64,000 bases of DNA from an uncultured Pontibacter sp. (GTDB taxonomy: Bacteria; Bacteroidota; Bacteroidia; Cytophagales; Hymenobacteraceae), in assembly GCF_947495565.1 (NCBI RefSeq), contig NZ_CANLZM010000011.1, forward strand, positions 62,001 through 126,000, read 5' to 3'. This document shows positions 1 to 8,458 of this stretch, piece by piece (within the stretch, counting starts at the first letter, position 1; every line of letters starts with the position of its first letter). The notes below the pieces were generated by a model that had not been told where the DNA came from, searched no databases, and was given only the letters and a program-made list of their open reading frames with translations. Both the position numbers and the translations under genes were made by a program.

Positions 1-321
1 CTTCGGGTACACGCGCAGAAAGCGAGACCACAAATCGGAGTTAGCCTTGCCTTTAAAACCTTTCTTCTGCCAGCCAAACACCCAGCCTTTCTCCACGGCA
101 TCTACCACATATTTAGAGTCGGAGTAAACGGTAACCGGCATGCCCGGTTTGGTAATTGCCTCCAAGCCCTTGATCACGGCAAGCAGCTCCATGCGGTTGT
201 TTGTCGTTTTACGGAACCCCTCTGTCAACTCCTTCTCATGCTGCTTCCAGCGCAAAATAGTGCCGTAGCCGCCCGGCCCCGGATTGCCTCTGGAAGCTCC
301 GTCTGTATATAATTCGATCAT
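1..321 (-). CDS. rnhA: Ribonuclease HI, 3' end cut by window edge
   Basis: Endonuclease that cleaves the RNA strand of RNA-DNA hybrids, for example at R-loops and Okazaki primers. The 107 residues visible start MIELYTDGASRGNPGPGG. The catalytic carboxylates D7 (YTDG), E45 (RMEL) and D68 (YSDS) are at the spacing expected for RNase HI. The motif NNRMELLAVIKGL is typical of the family. The usual length is about 150 residues, so roughly a third, including the last active-site Asp, lies to the left of the window. The ATG at 321 is the natural start, since the conserved first strand begins at residue 2. It lies downstream of the marC-like gene on the same strand, separated by a large inverted repeat. 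Family assignment is certain; integrity of the missing part is unknown. Confidence 0.95.
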   Translation of the reverse strand, partial: MIELYTDGASRGNPGPGGYGTILRWKQHEKELTEGFRKTTNNRMELLAVIKGLEAITKPGMPVTVYSDSKYVVDAVEKGWVFGWQKKGFKGKANSDLWSRFLRVYPK

Positions 322-333
322 AGTATAAGTGGT

Positions 334-396
334 GAATGAGTGGTTGGGTGAATGAGCGAATGTTTTGTACTCACTCATTCACTCAACCACTCATTC
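334..396. repeat. 23-bp inverted repeat built from 8-bp units
   Basis: Arms 334-356 and 374-396 are complementary over 23 bp with one G-T wobble and a 17-nt loop. Each arm consists of octamers such as GTGAATGA and GTGGTTGG in strict 8-bp phase. It sits between the marC-like stop (401) and the rnhA start (321), both on the minus strand. It could act as a terminator for the marC-like gene, but there is no clean U-tract. It may instead be a member of the octamer repeat class also seen near 967, 2816 and 16202. Confidence 0.8.
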
Positions 397-400
397 AAAA

Positions 401-961
401 TTACAAATTTGTTTTAAACAGTTTGATGGCGATAGCCAGCAGTATGATACCGAACACCTTACGTAGCACGTTGGCACCGTCTTTACCCAGTTTACGCTCT
501 ATCCAGCTGCTTGCCTTCAGTACAATGTATACAAACACTAGGTTCAGCACAATGCCTACCAGCACATTCGGGAGCGAGTAAGCCGCGCGCAATGAGAGCA
601 GCGTCGTCATGGTGCCGGCACCTACAATAAGCGGAAACGCCAGCGGCACAATAGATCCGCTCTTGCTTTCCGGGTCAGAATGAAAGAAGTCTTTGCCCAG
701 GATCATCTCCAGACCTATTAAAAATATAATAATGGCACCGGCCATGGCAAAAGACTCGAAGTCGATACCGAACAGGCTCAGGATAGACTGCCCCAGAAAA
801 AGAAACGCAATCATCAGCACCCCTGAGATAACCGTTGCTTTCTCCGACTCAATTTTCCCCTCCCGCTTGCGCAGGTCAATTATGATCGGGATAGAACCAA
901 TGATATCAATCACGGCAAACAGCGTGAGCGTAACCGACGCTATCTCTTTTATGCTAAACAC
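401..961 (-). CDS. MarC family integral membrane protein
   Basis: Inner-membrane protein of the MarC/YhgN family (UPF0056). The family has no firmly established substrate; the old link of marC to multiple antibiotic resistance was not upheld. The 186 residues form about six hydrophobic segments. Family hallmarks are the N-terminal FAVIDIIGSIPIIIDL and the central VPLAFPLIVGAGTMTTLLSL. The predicted start is GTG at 961, and no better ATG precedes the first membrane helix. No -7 box was found upstream, where an octamer repeat array occupies the spacer. A paralogue lies at 54750-55370. Confidence 0.9.
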   Translation of the reverse strand: MFSIKEIASVTLTLFAVIDIIGSIPIIIDLRKREGKIESEKATVISGVLMIAFLFLGQSILSLFGIDFESFAMAGAIIIFLIGLEMILGKDFFHSDPESKSGSIVPLAFPLIVGAGTMTTLLSLRAAYSLPNVLVGIVLNLVFVYIVLKASSWIERKLGKDGANVLRKVFGIILLAIAIKLFKTNL

Positions 962-966
962 AGTGA

Positions 967-1103
967 GTTAGGAAGTTAGAGAGTTAAAGAGTTAGAAAGT
1001 TAGAGCATCTGGAGCTAAAGTGTTAAAAAGTTAGGGATGGTTTGAGAGGCTATAGACTTGCCATGCAAAATAACTCCTAAACGCTCTAACTCCTCAACTC
1101 CAA
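967..1103. repeat. Two opposed arrays of degenerate 8-bp units (GTTAGAGA type)
   Basis: GTTA words begin at 967, 975, 983, 991 and 999, then at 1022 and 1030, always 8 bp apart within each group. The complement (TAAC, AAAC or CAAC words) recurs at 1071, 1079, 1087 and 1095, also 8 bp apart. The two halves can form a long imperfect hairpin in the spacer between the class V aminotransferase stop and the marC-like start. No gene fits here. Confidence 0.8.
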
Positions 1104-2165
1104 TCAGGCGTAGTAATGCAGGAAAAAGCGCTTCAGCTCCTCGTACTCCTCATCCTGTATGGCCGGGAAGTTAGCGATGCGAAACGTATTGCGTGCCCAT
1201 GCCCCGTAGCCGTTGCCAAGGCGAATGTTGTGGTGCAGCGCGCGCTTCTTGGCATCTTCTACCAGTTTATCGGTGCCCTGCAGCGTTATAACAGTTTTAG
1301 ACCGGACTTCCTCATTTTCTATCAGCGGCTTAAAATCAACAAACTGCTCAAAGAAAGTATACAAGTCCTGTGCGCGGTCTGTCAGGTGCTGCTCTATGCC
1401 TTTTATGAATGGGCGGTCTTCGAGCATACGCTTGAGCAGGTAAATGTTTAGCTCGTTGGGCGTATGAGTGGTCTGGTAGTTCAGCATCTTCTCGTACATC
1501 GGCACAAGGCTGTTGTAGTGGTTGCGCTCGGCCATCTTTTTGGCCCTGAAAATAGCGCGTGGCGAACAGGCCATCACTGCCAGCCCCGGAGGCAGGCCAA
1601 AGCACTTTTGCACGGAGGCAAACCAGATATCAGCCTTAATCAGCTTCAGGTTTAGCCCAGCCATAGAAGAGGTGGCGTCCACGGCGATTAGCGTGTCGCG
1701 GAAGCGGTTGTGTAGGTTCAGGATAGTGGTAGGGCTTACCTGTGTGCCGTTGGAGGTTTCGTTCTGCGTAAAGCAAATCAGTTCTGTATCCGGGCTAATC
1801 TGCAGGTCGCTCACCGGCATCGGCTCGTTCACATCAAACTGTAAACCCTCGGACGCAGAACGCAGCTTTTGGGCATACTCAAACCATTTCTCCCCGAAAG
1901 AGCCGTTGTAAATATGGTAGCTTTTGTGCTTCGTCAGGCTCTGGATCAGGATTTCCCAGCATTCTGTGGCCGAAGAGGCGAAGAAAATGTAGTAGTCCTG
2001 CGGGATGTTGAGCTTGCGCTTGATAGAGTTCACCACCGCCCGCGACATCTGCACAAACTGCTCACTCCGGTGGGGAGTGTTCAGAATGCCCTCGTCGTAC
2101 GCATCTGCCAGGTAAGTGCGAACTTCAGGGTATACTTTAGATGGGCCAGGATAGAAGTTAAGCAT
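1104..2165 (-). CDS. Class V PLP-dependent aminotransferase (phosphoserine aminotransferase-like)
   Basis: A 353-residue fold-type I PLP enzyme. It opens with NFYPGPSKVYPEV, the start typical of SerC/alanine-glyoxylate aminotransferase relatives. The likely PLP-binding lysine is in SVQKCFG after the strand ADIWFA, as in phosphoserine aminotransferases. FASSATECWEIL matches the cofactor phosphate-binding region. It probably acts on serine/phosphoserine or a similar small amino acid; substrate cannot be decided from sequence alone. The start ATG at 2165 is followed directly by the conserved strand. Both flanking spacers lack a clear promoter. Assignment to class V is firm; SerC function is an inference. 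Confidence 0.85.
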   Translation of the reverse strand: MLNFYPGPSKVYPEVRTYLADAYDEGILNTPHRSEQFVQMSRAVVNSIKRKLNIPQDYYIFFASSATECWEILIQSLTKHKSYHIYNGSFGEKWFEYAQKLRSASEGLQFDVNEPMPVSDLQISPDTELICFTQNETSNGTQVSPTTILNLHNRFRDTLIAVDATSSMAGLNLKLIKADIWFASVQKCFGLPPGLAVMACSPRAIFRAKKMAERNHYNSLVPMYEKMLNYQTTHTPNELNIYLLKRMLEDRPFIKGIEQHLTDRAQDLYTFFEQFVDFKPLIENEEVRSKTVITLQGTDKLVEDAKKRALHHNIRLGNGYGAWARNTFRIANFPAIQDEEYEELKRFFLHYYA

Positions 2166-2245
2166 GAGGCGGTGATTTTATATAGCTTTTATACTATATT
2201 TTAAAAGTCGTAATAACGAACCTATAACGGCCCGGGTTACATGAT

Positions 2246-2692
2246 TTATACATTAAAACCGATCTGGTTTGGCTTTAGGCGCTCAAAGTGCTGTAGGGCA
2301 AGTCGGTAACTTTCTAACCCGAAACCGCTGATGCTGCCTTTGCAGTAAGGTGCAATCATACTTTTCTGGCGCCAGGCTTCGCGGGCGTACACGTTGGATA
2401 TGTGCACCTCCACCACCGGCGTGTCAATGGCCTTAATGGCATCAGACAAAGCCACCGAAGTATGAGTATACGCACCAGCATTAAACACAATGCCTTTGTG
2501 GCTAAAGCCTACTTCGTGCAGCTTATCTATAAGCGTGCCCTCTGTGTTTGATTGGAAATAAGACAGCTCCAGCCCCGGAAAGGCCTCTTTCAGCTCCTCA
2601 AAATAATCTTCAAAAGAGCGGCTGCCATAAATTGCTTTTTCGCGCACCCCCAGCAAGTTCAGGTTTGGGCCGTTTAGAATAAGTATCTTCAT
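2246..2692 (-). CDS. aroQ: Type II 3-dehydroquinate dehydratase
   Basis: Dehydrates 3-dehydroquinate to 3-dehydroshikimate, step three of the shikimate pathway; cytosolic and dodecameric in the family. The 148 residues carry the signature NGPNLNLLG (7-15), catalytic Tyr22 (AIYGS), Asn71 and His77 (FNAGAYTHTS) and His97 (VEVHISN). The ATG at 2692 is chosen because MKILILNGPN is the standard N-terminus; an upstream in-frame start at 2722 would add ten residues and fall inside the promoter. A minus-strand -7 box lies at 2722-2729, giving a leader of about 25 nt. It is divergent from xerD. Confidence 0.97.
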   Translation of the reverse strand: MKILILNGPNLNLLGVREKAIYGSRSFEDYFEELKEAFPGLELSYFQSNTEGTLIDKLHEVGFSHKGIVFNAGAYTHTSVALSDAIKAIDTPVVEVHISNVYAREAWRQKSMIAPYCKGSISGFGLESYRLALQHFERLKPNQIGFNV

Positions 2693-2721
2693 AGTTTTAA
2701 GTATGCAAATTTCCAATGTCA

Positions 2722-2729
2722 CAAAGGTA
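2722..2729 (-). promoter_or_regulatory. -7 box of aroQ promoter
   Basis: On the minus strand this reads TACCTTTG, matching the Bacteroidota sigma-ABfr -7 consensus TAnnTTTG, about 30 nt upstream of the aroQ ATG. No convincing TTG -33 element was seen. Confidence 0.6.
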
Positions 2730-2738
2730 AGGATTAAC

Positions 2739-2746
2739 TATCTTTG
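2739..2746 (+). promoter_or_regulatory. -7 box, candidate xerD promoter
   Basis: TATCTTTG matches TAnnTTTG. It lies only 9 bp from the opposing aroQ -7 box, so the two promoters overlap. The leader to xerD would be about 125 nt and would carry the repeat array at 2771-2875. Confidence 0.5.
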
Positions 2747-2770
2747 CTGTTTAAAAATTGTTTGATTGTT

Positions 2771-2875
2771 GGATCAGGATTTACAGGATGGAAGGATGAA
2801 CAGGATTAAAATCCACTCATTCACACATTCAGGATTCTCTAACTCCCAAACTTCTTAACCATCTAACTCTCTAAC
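2771..2875 (+). repeat. Composite intergenic repeat upstream of xerD
   Basis: GGAT words at 2771, 2777, 2786, 2794 and 2803 form a CAGGATTTACAGGAT-type element shared with 49431-49447 on the other strand. Immediately downstream, 2816-2875 is a run of octamers in strict 8-bp register (CTCATTCA, CACATTCA, then TAAC words at 2840, 2856, 2864 and 2872) ending at the xerD GTG. Confidence 0.75.
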
Positions 2876-3775
2876 GTGAACTGGCGCATCTGTTTAAAGC
2901 AATTTGAGGAGTACCTGAAGCTGGAGAAATCGCTGTCGAAGCACTCTGTAGAGGCTTATGGGCGCGATATGCGCAAGCTGGTGGAGTTTTTGGATGCACG
3001 GGGGCTGCAGGTGGCGCCGGAGAATATCTCGCCGGCCATACTTCGTGATTTTCTGGAGTGGATAAATGAACTGGGCATGACGCCGCACTCGCAGGCCCGC
3101 ACGCTGTCTGGCATACGTGCCTTTTACAAGTTCCTCATCATGGAAGACATGATGCAGACTGACCCCACCGATACCATTGAAGCCCCGAAGCTAAGCCGTA
3201 AACTGCCTGATACGCTGGCTTTTCATGAAATAGAGCAATTGCTGGCCGCCATTGACCTCTCTACGCCAGAGGGCACCCGCAACCGCGCCATACTGGAAAC
3301 GCTCTACAGCTCCGGCCTGCGTGTATCCGAACTGCTTGACCTGCGCATCAGCAATTTGTACGAAGATGCCGGTTTTCTCAAAATAGCGGGTAAGGGGGAG
3401 AAAGAGCGCCTGGTGCCGATTGGGCGCGATGCCTTAAAGCACATCAAACTATACCGTGAGGGCATCCGCTGCCACCTTACTATTAAAAAAGGCCACGAAG
3501 ACATACTTTTCCTGAACCGCCGGGGAGCAAAACTGACCCGCGTAATGGTGTTCACCATCATAAAAGACCTGACAGCCAAAGCCGGGATTCAGAAAACCGT
3601 TAGCCCCCATACGTTCCGGCACTCCTTTGCCACGCATTTAATAGAGGGCGGCGCTGATCTGCGCGCTGTGCAGGAGATGCTGGGCCACGAGTCCATCACC
3701 ACCACTGAGATTTACACGCACCTCGACCGCGATTATCTGAAGCAAGTGATCAAAGATTTCCACCCAAGAAGCTGA
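2876..3775 (+). CDS. xerD: Tyrosine recombinase XerD
   Basis: Site-specific recombinase that with XerC resolves chromosome dimers at dif near the division septum. The 299 residues have the N-terminal core-binding (SAM-like) domain at 5-90 and the catalytic domain at about 112-290. All active-site residues are visible: R149 (SSGLRVSEL), K173 (AGKGEKER), H245 and R248 (SPHTFRHSF), H271 (LGHES) and nucleophile Y280 (TEIYTHL). The GTG start at 2876 fits family N-termini (W-x4-KQFEEYLKLEKSLS). Length is typical. It is a housekeeping recombinase, since no integrative element surrounds it. The next gene follows after 32 bp. Confidence 0.95.
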   Translation: MNWRICLKQFEEYLKLEKSLSKHSVEAYGRDMRKLVEFLDARGLQVAPENISPAILRDFLEWINELGMTPHSQARTLSGIRAFYKFLIMEDMMQTDPTDTIEAPKLSRKLPDTLAFHEIEQLLAAIDLSTPEGTRNRAILETLYSSGLRVSELLDLRISNLYEDAGFLKIAGKGEKERLVPIGRDALKHIKLYREGIRCHLTIKKGHEDILFLNRRGAKLTRVMVFTIIKDLTAKAGIQKTVSPHTFRHSFATHLIEGGADLRAVQEMLGHESITTTEIYTHLDRDYLKQVIKDFHPRS

Positions 3776-3807
3776 TACTGCGTTAGAGAAACCAAAACCA
3801 TACGGTT

Positions 3808-4527
3808 ATGGAAGAACCTCATGCAACAGGCGGCACCGGTTTACTGAGCAAAGCGTTTTTGCCGGAGTTTGTGTACGGCGGCATAGACGGAGCCATTACC
3901 ACTTTTGCCGTAGTGGCCGGTTCTACAGGTGCCAACCTCGATATTCCGGTCGTTATTATACTTGGTTTTGCCAACCTGATAGCAGATGGCTTCTCTATGT
4001 CGGTAGGTAATTTTTTCTCCACGAAAGCAGAGATTGATAATTACGATAAGCACAAGGCCACAGAGTATTGGGAGGTGGAAAACCTGCGGGAGACGGAGGT
4101 AGAGGAGATCCGCAGCATCTACCGGAGAAAAGGCTTTACAGGCGAACTTCTGGAGCAGGTGGTAGAGGTAATAACATCCGACAAAGAAGTATGGGTGGAC
4201 ACGATGATGAAGGAGGAACTGGAACTGTCCAAAGATCATAAATCGCCCTACCAGACCGCTGGCATGACCTTCGGCTCTTTTCTGCTGATTGGCTTTATAC
4301 CTTTGGCGGCTTATGTTTTCGCGCTGCTTTTTGACACAAGTAAAGATAGCCTCTTTTTGTACGCCTGCCTTCTCACTGGCCTGGCGCTAAGTATAATAGG
4401 TGCGCTTAAAAGTACGGTTAACAATAAAAACGTGCTGCAGGGCATCGCTGAAACACTTTCTTTGGGTGGCATAGCCGCTATTCTGGCATACTTTGTAGGT
4501 GATGTGCTGGAGAATCTTTTCAGGTAA
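3808..4527 (+). CDS. VIT1/CCC1-family transporter
   Basis: Membrane protein of the vacuolar iron transporter (VIT/CCC1) family, which moves Fe(II) or Mn(II) out of the cytosol. The 239 residues contain the signature EFVYGGIDGAITTFAVVAG near residues 16-36, a second helix with LIADGFSMSVGNFFSTKAE, a long charged acidic cytosolic segment (about 72-150) rich in Glu/Asp as in metal-binding linkers, and three C-terminal helices. Length fits bacterial members. It follows xerD closely on the same strand and may be co-transcribed. Metal specificity is not evident from sequence. Confidence 0.9.
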   Translation: MEEPHATGGTGLLSKAFLPEFVYGGIDGAITTFAVVAGSTGANLDIPVVIILGFANLIADGFSMSVGNFFSTKAEIDNYDKHKATEYWEVENLRETEVEEIRSIYRRKGFTGELLEQVVEVITSDKEVWVDTMMKEELELSKDHKSPYQTAGMTFGSFLLIGFIPLAAYVFALLFDTSKDSLFLYACLLTGLALSIIGALKSTVNNKNVLQGIAETLSLGGIAAILAYFVGDVLENLFR

Positions 4528-4682
4528 AGTATAAATAGCGCTGCCTAACTACAAGCTGCAAGCATACATTCGGGCATCCCAGTAAACGCAAAGCATCGGC
4601 CTTAGCAAGTATAAACAAGCTTTAGTTTTACCCTCGCCATCTAAAAAATCCTCTTTACCCAACAATCATTAAATCCTAATCC

Positions 4683-4690
4683 TATCTTTG
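4683..4690 (+). promoter_or_regulatory. -7 box of pyrD promoter
   Basis: TATCTTTG, a perfect TAnnTTTG, 30 nt upstream of the pyrD GTG start. Confidence 0.6.
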
Positions 4691-4719
4691 CAGGCAAGTA
4701 TAACCTAACCTGATACACC

Positions 4720-5751
4720 GTGTACAAAAGCCTCCTGCGCCCGCTGCTTTTCCAACTCGATCCCGAGAAAGTGCATTACTTGTCTACCGACGCTTTACGT
4801 GCTTCCCTGAAGCTGCCCTTTGCCAAAAGCATTACCGAAAGTATGTTCAAGGTAGAAAACCCGAGGCTGGAACGCGAGCTGTTTGGCCTGAAGTTTCCGA
4901 ACCCGGTGGGCCTTGCCGCTGGCTTTGATAAGGATGCAAAACTGGTAGACGAGCTGGCTGAGTTGGGTTTTGGCTTTGTGGAGATCGGCACGCTGACCCC
5001 CAAACCGCAAACCGGAAACGAGAAGCCGCGCCTGTTCCGTTTGCCGCAGGACCAAGCCATTATAAACCGCATGGGCTTTAACAACGAAGGCGTAGACGCT
5101 GCTGTGCGGAGGCTGGAGAAGCGCAAGAGCAACATTATTGTGGGCGGCAACATCGGCAAAAACAAAGTAACACCTAACGAGGAGGCGCTCAGCGATTATT
5201 TATACTGCTTCCGGGCGCTGTTCCACGTGGTAGATTACTTTGTGGTGAACGTGAGCTCGCCTAACACCCCGGACCTGCGCGCGCTGCAGGACAAGGAGCC
5301 GCTGCAAAAACTGATGGTGTCGCTGCAAGAGGAGAACCAGAAGATGGGCACGCCTAAGCCGCTGCTGCTCAAAATTGCCCCGGACCTTAACCTGAACCAG
5401 CTAAACGATATCATTGAAATTGCGATAGAGGCCAAGCTGAGCGGCATTATCGGTACAAACACTACCATCAGCCGCCAAGGGCTGCACACACCGGAGGCAC
5501 AGGTAACAGAAATAGGAATGGGCGGCCTGAGCGGAAAACCACTCACCATTCCATCCACACAAATTATACAGCACCTGCGCACGTTTTTACCCCCGGAGAT
5601 TCGTTTGATTGGCGTGGGCGGAATAATGACAGCCGCCGATGCGGTTGACAAGCTGAATGCCGGCGCTGATCTGGTGCAACTCTATACTGGCTTCATCTAC
5701 GAGGGACCATCCCTGGTGAGCCAGATCAACAAAAAATTACTTTCCAGGTAA
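4720..5751 (+). CDS. pyrD: Dihydroorotate dehydrogenase (quinone), class 2
   Basis: Oxidises dihydroorotate to orotate using FMN and membrane quinone in pyrimidine synthesis. The 343 residues start with the amphipathic class 2 extension [21 protein letters not shown], followed by the TIM barrel. Seen motifs are [31 protein letters not shown], the [14 protein letters not shown] loop carrying the class 2 catalytic Ser, IGTNTTISR, and the C-terminal FMN phosphate site [11 protein letters not shown]. The GTG start at 4720 is supported by the N-terminal match and the promoter. pyrF lies 3.5 kb downstream, separated by ftsK and lolA. Confidence 0.97.
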   Translation: MYKSLLRPLLFQLDPEKVHYLSTDALRASLKLPFAKSITESMFKVENPRLERELFGLKFPNPVGLAAGFDKDAKLVDELAELGFGFVEIGTLTPKPQTGNEKPRLFRLPQDQAIINRMGFNNEGVDAAVRRLEKRKSNIIVGGNIGKNKVTPNEEALSDYLYCFRALFHVVDYFVVNVSSPNTPDLRALQDKEPLQKLMVSLQEENQKMGTPKPLLLKIAPDLNLNQLNDIIEIAIEAKLSGIIGTNTTISRQGLHTPEAQVTEIGMGGLSGKPLTIPSTQIIQHLRTFLPPEIRLIGVGGIMTAADAVDKLNAGADLVQLYTGFIYEGPSLVSQINKKLLSR

Positions 5752-5795
5752 GCTACATTCGGGCAGTTAGGCTAAGGCTTTGCCACGAAAAAGTG

Positions 5796-5803
5796 TAAAT
5801 TTG
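5796..5803 (+). promoter_or_regulatory. -7 box of ftsK promoter
   Basis: TAAATTTG, matching TAnnTTTG, 23 nt upstream of the ftsK ATG. Confidence 0.55.
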
Positions 5804-5826
5804 GGATTCTAACGATAGCTGAGGGT

Positions 5827-8457
5827 ATGGCCAAAAACACTTACAGAGACGACACGCTGCAAGCAGGGCGGAAGAATGAGGTGCGTGGTAAGAATGAGCC
5901 ACGTGGGGCAAATGTGCCAAAAGGGCAGAAGCCGAAGAAAGAAAAGAAAAAATGGTCTTTCCGGATTCCGAGGCCCCGGATTAATCTAAGAATCGGTTTT
6001 CTGCAGGACCGTCGCTTTAAGCTGACGATGGGCTTCACGTTTCTGCTTTTCTCCTTTTTCCTGACGATTGCCTTCGTATCCTACCTGTTTACCGGCAACG
6101 CTGACCAGAGCGTAGTGGAAACCGTGAGCGGCTCCGGCCTTAAAGAATCCGGGAAAGAAGCAGAGAACTGGCTGGGCCTTTTCGGTGCCTGGCTATCGCA
6201 TATCTTTATAAATGACTTGGTAGGCATTGGCGCCTTCTTTTTTATACCTGTCCTGTTTTTTACAGGCTCTAAAATCGTTTTTAAGCGGGTTAATGTATCG
6301 CTGAGCTATGTGCTGGGGCTTTGCAGCTTCAGTATGCTATGGCTGAGCCTGCTTATGGGCTATATCGTGTTCTCGATGGATGCCGTTGGCCCTTTTGGCT
6401 TTTTAGGCGGAGCTGTGGGTATAGAAACAGCCATCTGGCTAAACAGCCTGATAGGTTGGGGCTCCTGGCTGCTGCTTGGGTTCCTGCTGTTGGTGTTTGT
6501 GGTAAGCTTCTTCAATATCACAAATGTTAACTGGGGCACTTCTAAGGCTGCAACACTGGCTACCGAAGGTGCCGGCGCAGAACGAAACTACGCCGAAAGC
6601 CTGGGCGATGTGCTGGGCGCAAAGGCTAACAGCGTAAACCACAACGCAGACCCAACGGCCTCGCTGGAGTATGAAGACGATGAAGAGGAGGTGCCGTTTG
6701 ATGATAGCGACGACGCAGAAATAAACCGCGCCCTGGAAATGGAGCTAAGCGCCCTGCAGCAGCAGGAGCAAAAGCCTGAACCGCCAGCCGCGCCCGAGAA
6801 ACCTGCCGCACCTGCTCTGGAACTGGATATCGACCTGCCGGAAGATACGTTTCTGGATGATGCCATGGCGGACGACGAAGACGAGGAGCCGGAAATGGCG
6901 CTGCAAATTGAGGAAGTGCCGGAGGAGGAGACCGCCATCGGCAACATGGAGAACTATGACCCGACGCTGGATCTGGCCCGTTACCAATACCCGCACATCG
7001 ACCTGCTGACGGACTATGGTGTAAATAAAATTCAGGTAAGCAAGGAAGAACTGGAGGCCAACAAAGACAAGATTGTTGAAACACTTGGCCACTACAACAT
7101 AAGTATAGCCAGCATTAAAGCCACCATTGGCCCAACGGTTACGCTGTACGAGATTGTGCCTGATGCCGGAGTGCGAATCTCCAAAATCAAAAACCTGGAA
7201 GATGATATTGCTCTAAGCCTTGCCGCGCTGGGTATCCGTATTATTGCCCCGATTCCGGGTAAAGGTACGATTGGTATTGAGGTGCCGAACACCAAAAAGG
7301 AGATGGTATCTATCAAGTCCATACTTTCCACGGAGAAGTTTATGAAGAGCGACATGGATCTGCCGATCGCTTTTGGTAAAACCATCACCAACGAGGTGTT
7401 TGTGACGGACCTAGCCAAAATGCCGCACTTGCTCATGGCGGGTGCCACGGGCCAGGGTAAATCCGTTGGCTTAAATACCATACTTACCTCTTTGCTGTAC
7501 AAGCGCCACCCATCGCAGCTCAAGTTTGTGCTCGTGGACCCGAAGAAGGTAGAATTATCGCTGTTCAACAAGATTGAGCGCCACTTCCTGGCCAAGCTGC
7601 CGGATAGCGAGGAAGCCATCATTACCGATACCAAAAAGGTAGTGAACACGCTGAACTCGCTCTGTATGGAAATGGATATGCGCTACGACCTGCTGAAGGA
7701 TGCCGGCTGCCGCAACCTCAAAGAGTATAACCGCAAGTTTGTGGAGCGCAAGCTGAACCCACAGAAGGGCCACCGCTTTATGCCATACATTGTGCTGGTG
7801 ATAGATGAGCTTGCCGACCTGATGATGACCGCCGGTAAGGAGGTGGAAACCCCGATTGCGCGTTTGGCACAGCTGGCCCGAGCCATTGGTATACACCTGG
7901 TGGTGGCTACGCAGCGCCCATCGGTAAACGTAATCACGGGTATAATTAAGGCGAACTTCCCGGCGCGTATCTCCTTTAAAGTAACTTCTAAAATTGACTC
8001 ACGCACCATTCTGGATGCCGGTGGCGCTGACCAACTTATTGGCCAGGGCGATATGCTCTTCTCCATTGGCTCAGACATGATCCGTATTCAGTGTGCCTTT
8101 GTGGATACACCGGAGGTAGACAGGATTTGTGAGCACATTGGCGAGCAGCAGGGGTACAGCGATGCTTACCTGTTACCAGAGTTTGTGGGCGATGAAGGCG
8201 GAAACGATAAAGCCGACTTTGACGCCAGCAACCGCGATACCCTGTTTGAGGAAGCCGCCCGCGTTATTGTGCAGCACCAGCAGGGAAGCACCTCGCTGCT
8301 GCAGCGCCGCCTGAAGCTGGGCTACAACCGCGCAGGCCGCCTGATAGACCAGTTGGAGTCGGCGGGCATTGTTGGTCCGTTTGAAGGAAGCAAGGCGCGC
8401 GAAGTTTTAATTCCGGACGAGTACAGTTTGGAACAGTTATTGAATACCCTCGGGTAG
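5827..8457 (+). CDS. ftsK: DNA translocase FtsK
   Basis: Hexameric, septum-anchored motor that pumps chromosomal DNA and activates XerCD at dif. The 876 residues comprise a basic N-terminus, four or five membrane helices (about 70-230), an acidic Pro/Glu-rich linker (about 270-375), and the motor. Walker A is GATGQGKSVG near 539 and Walker B VIDELADLMM near 657. The C-terminal winged-helix gamma domain (about 800-876, LLQRRLKLGYNRAGRLIDQLE) reads KOPS/activates XerD. Length is typical of Bacteroidota FtsK. lolA begins immediately after the stop, so they are probably one operon. xerD lies 2 kb upstream, a functional partner. Confidence 0.97.
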   Translation: MAKNTYRDDTLQAGRKNEVRGKNEPRGANVPKGQKPKKEKKKWSFRIPRPRINLRIGFLQDRRFKLTMGFTFLLFSFFLTIAFVSYLFTGNADQSVVETVSGSGLKESGKEAENWLGLFGAWLSHIFINDLVGIGAFFFIPVLFFTGSKIVFKRVNVSLSYVLGLCSFSMLWLSLLMGYIVFSMDAVGPFGFLGGAVGIETAIWLNSLIGWGSWLLLGFLLLVFVVSFFNITNVNWGTSKAATLATEGAGAERNYAESLGDVLGAKANSVNHNADPTASLEYEDDEEEVPFDDSDDAEINRALEMELSALQQQEQKPEPPAAPEKPAAPALELDIDLPEDTFLDDAMADDEDEEPEMALQIEEVPEEETAIGNMENYDPTLDLARYQYPHIDLLTDYGVNKIQVSKEELEANKDKIVETLGHYNISIASIKATIGPTVTLYEIVPDAGVRISKIKNLEDDIALSLAALGIRIIAPIPGKGTIGIEVPNTKKEMVSIKSILSTEKFMKSDMDLPIAFGKTITNEVFVTDLAKMPHLLMAGATGQGKSVGLNTILTSLLYKRHPSQLKFVLVDPKKVELSLFNKIERHFLAKLPDSEEAIITDTKKVVNTLNSLCMEMDMRYDLLKDAGCRNLKEYNRKFVERKLNPQKGHRFMPYIVLVIDELADLMMTAGKEVETPIARLAQLARAIGIHLVVATQRPSVNVITGIIKANFPARISFKVTSKIDSRTILDAGGADQLIGQGDMLFSIGSDMIRIQCAFVDTPEVDRICEHIGEQQGYSDAYLLPEFVGDEGGNDKADFDASNRDTLFEEAARVIVQHQQGSTSLLQRRLKLGYNRAGRLIDQLESAGIVGPFEGSKAREVLIPDEYSLEQLLNTLG

Positions 8458-8458
8458 A

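Noticed and set aside
967..2875. CRISPR array
   Set aside because: The repeats are degenerate octamers without constant spacers; no cas gene in the window.
2876..3775. XerD as sign of a mobile element or integron
   Set aside because: It has the full housekeeping XerD form, no attachment sites, cassettes or phage genes nearby, and ftsK lies close by.
6588..6947. Ser-rich open frame on the minus strand inside ftsK
   Set aside because: It is the shadow of the low-complexity acidic linker of ftsK (Glu/Asp codons read backward) and has no start or promoter context.
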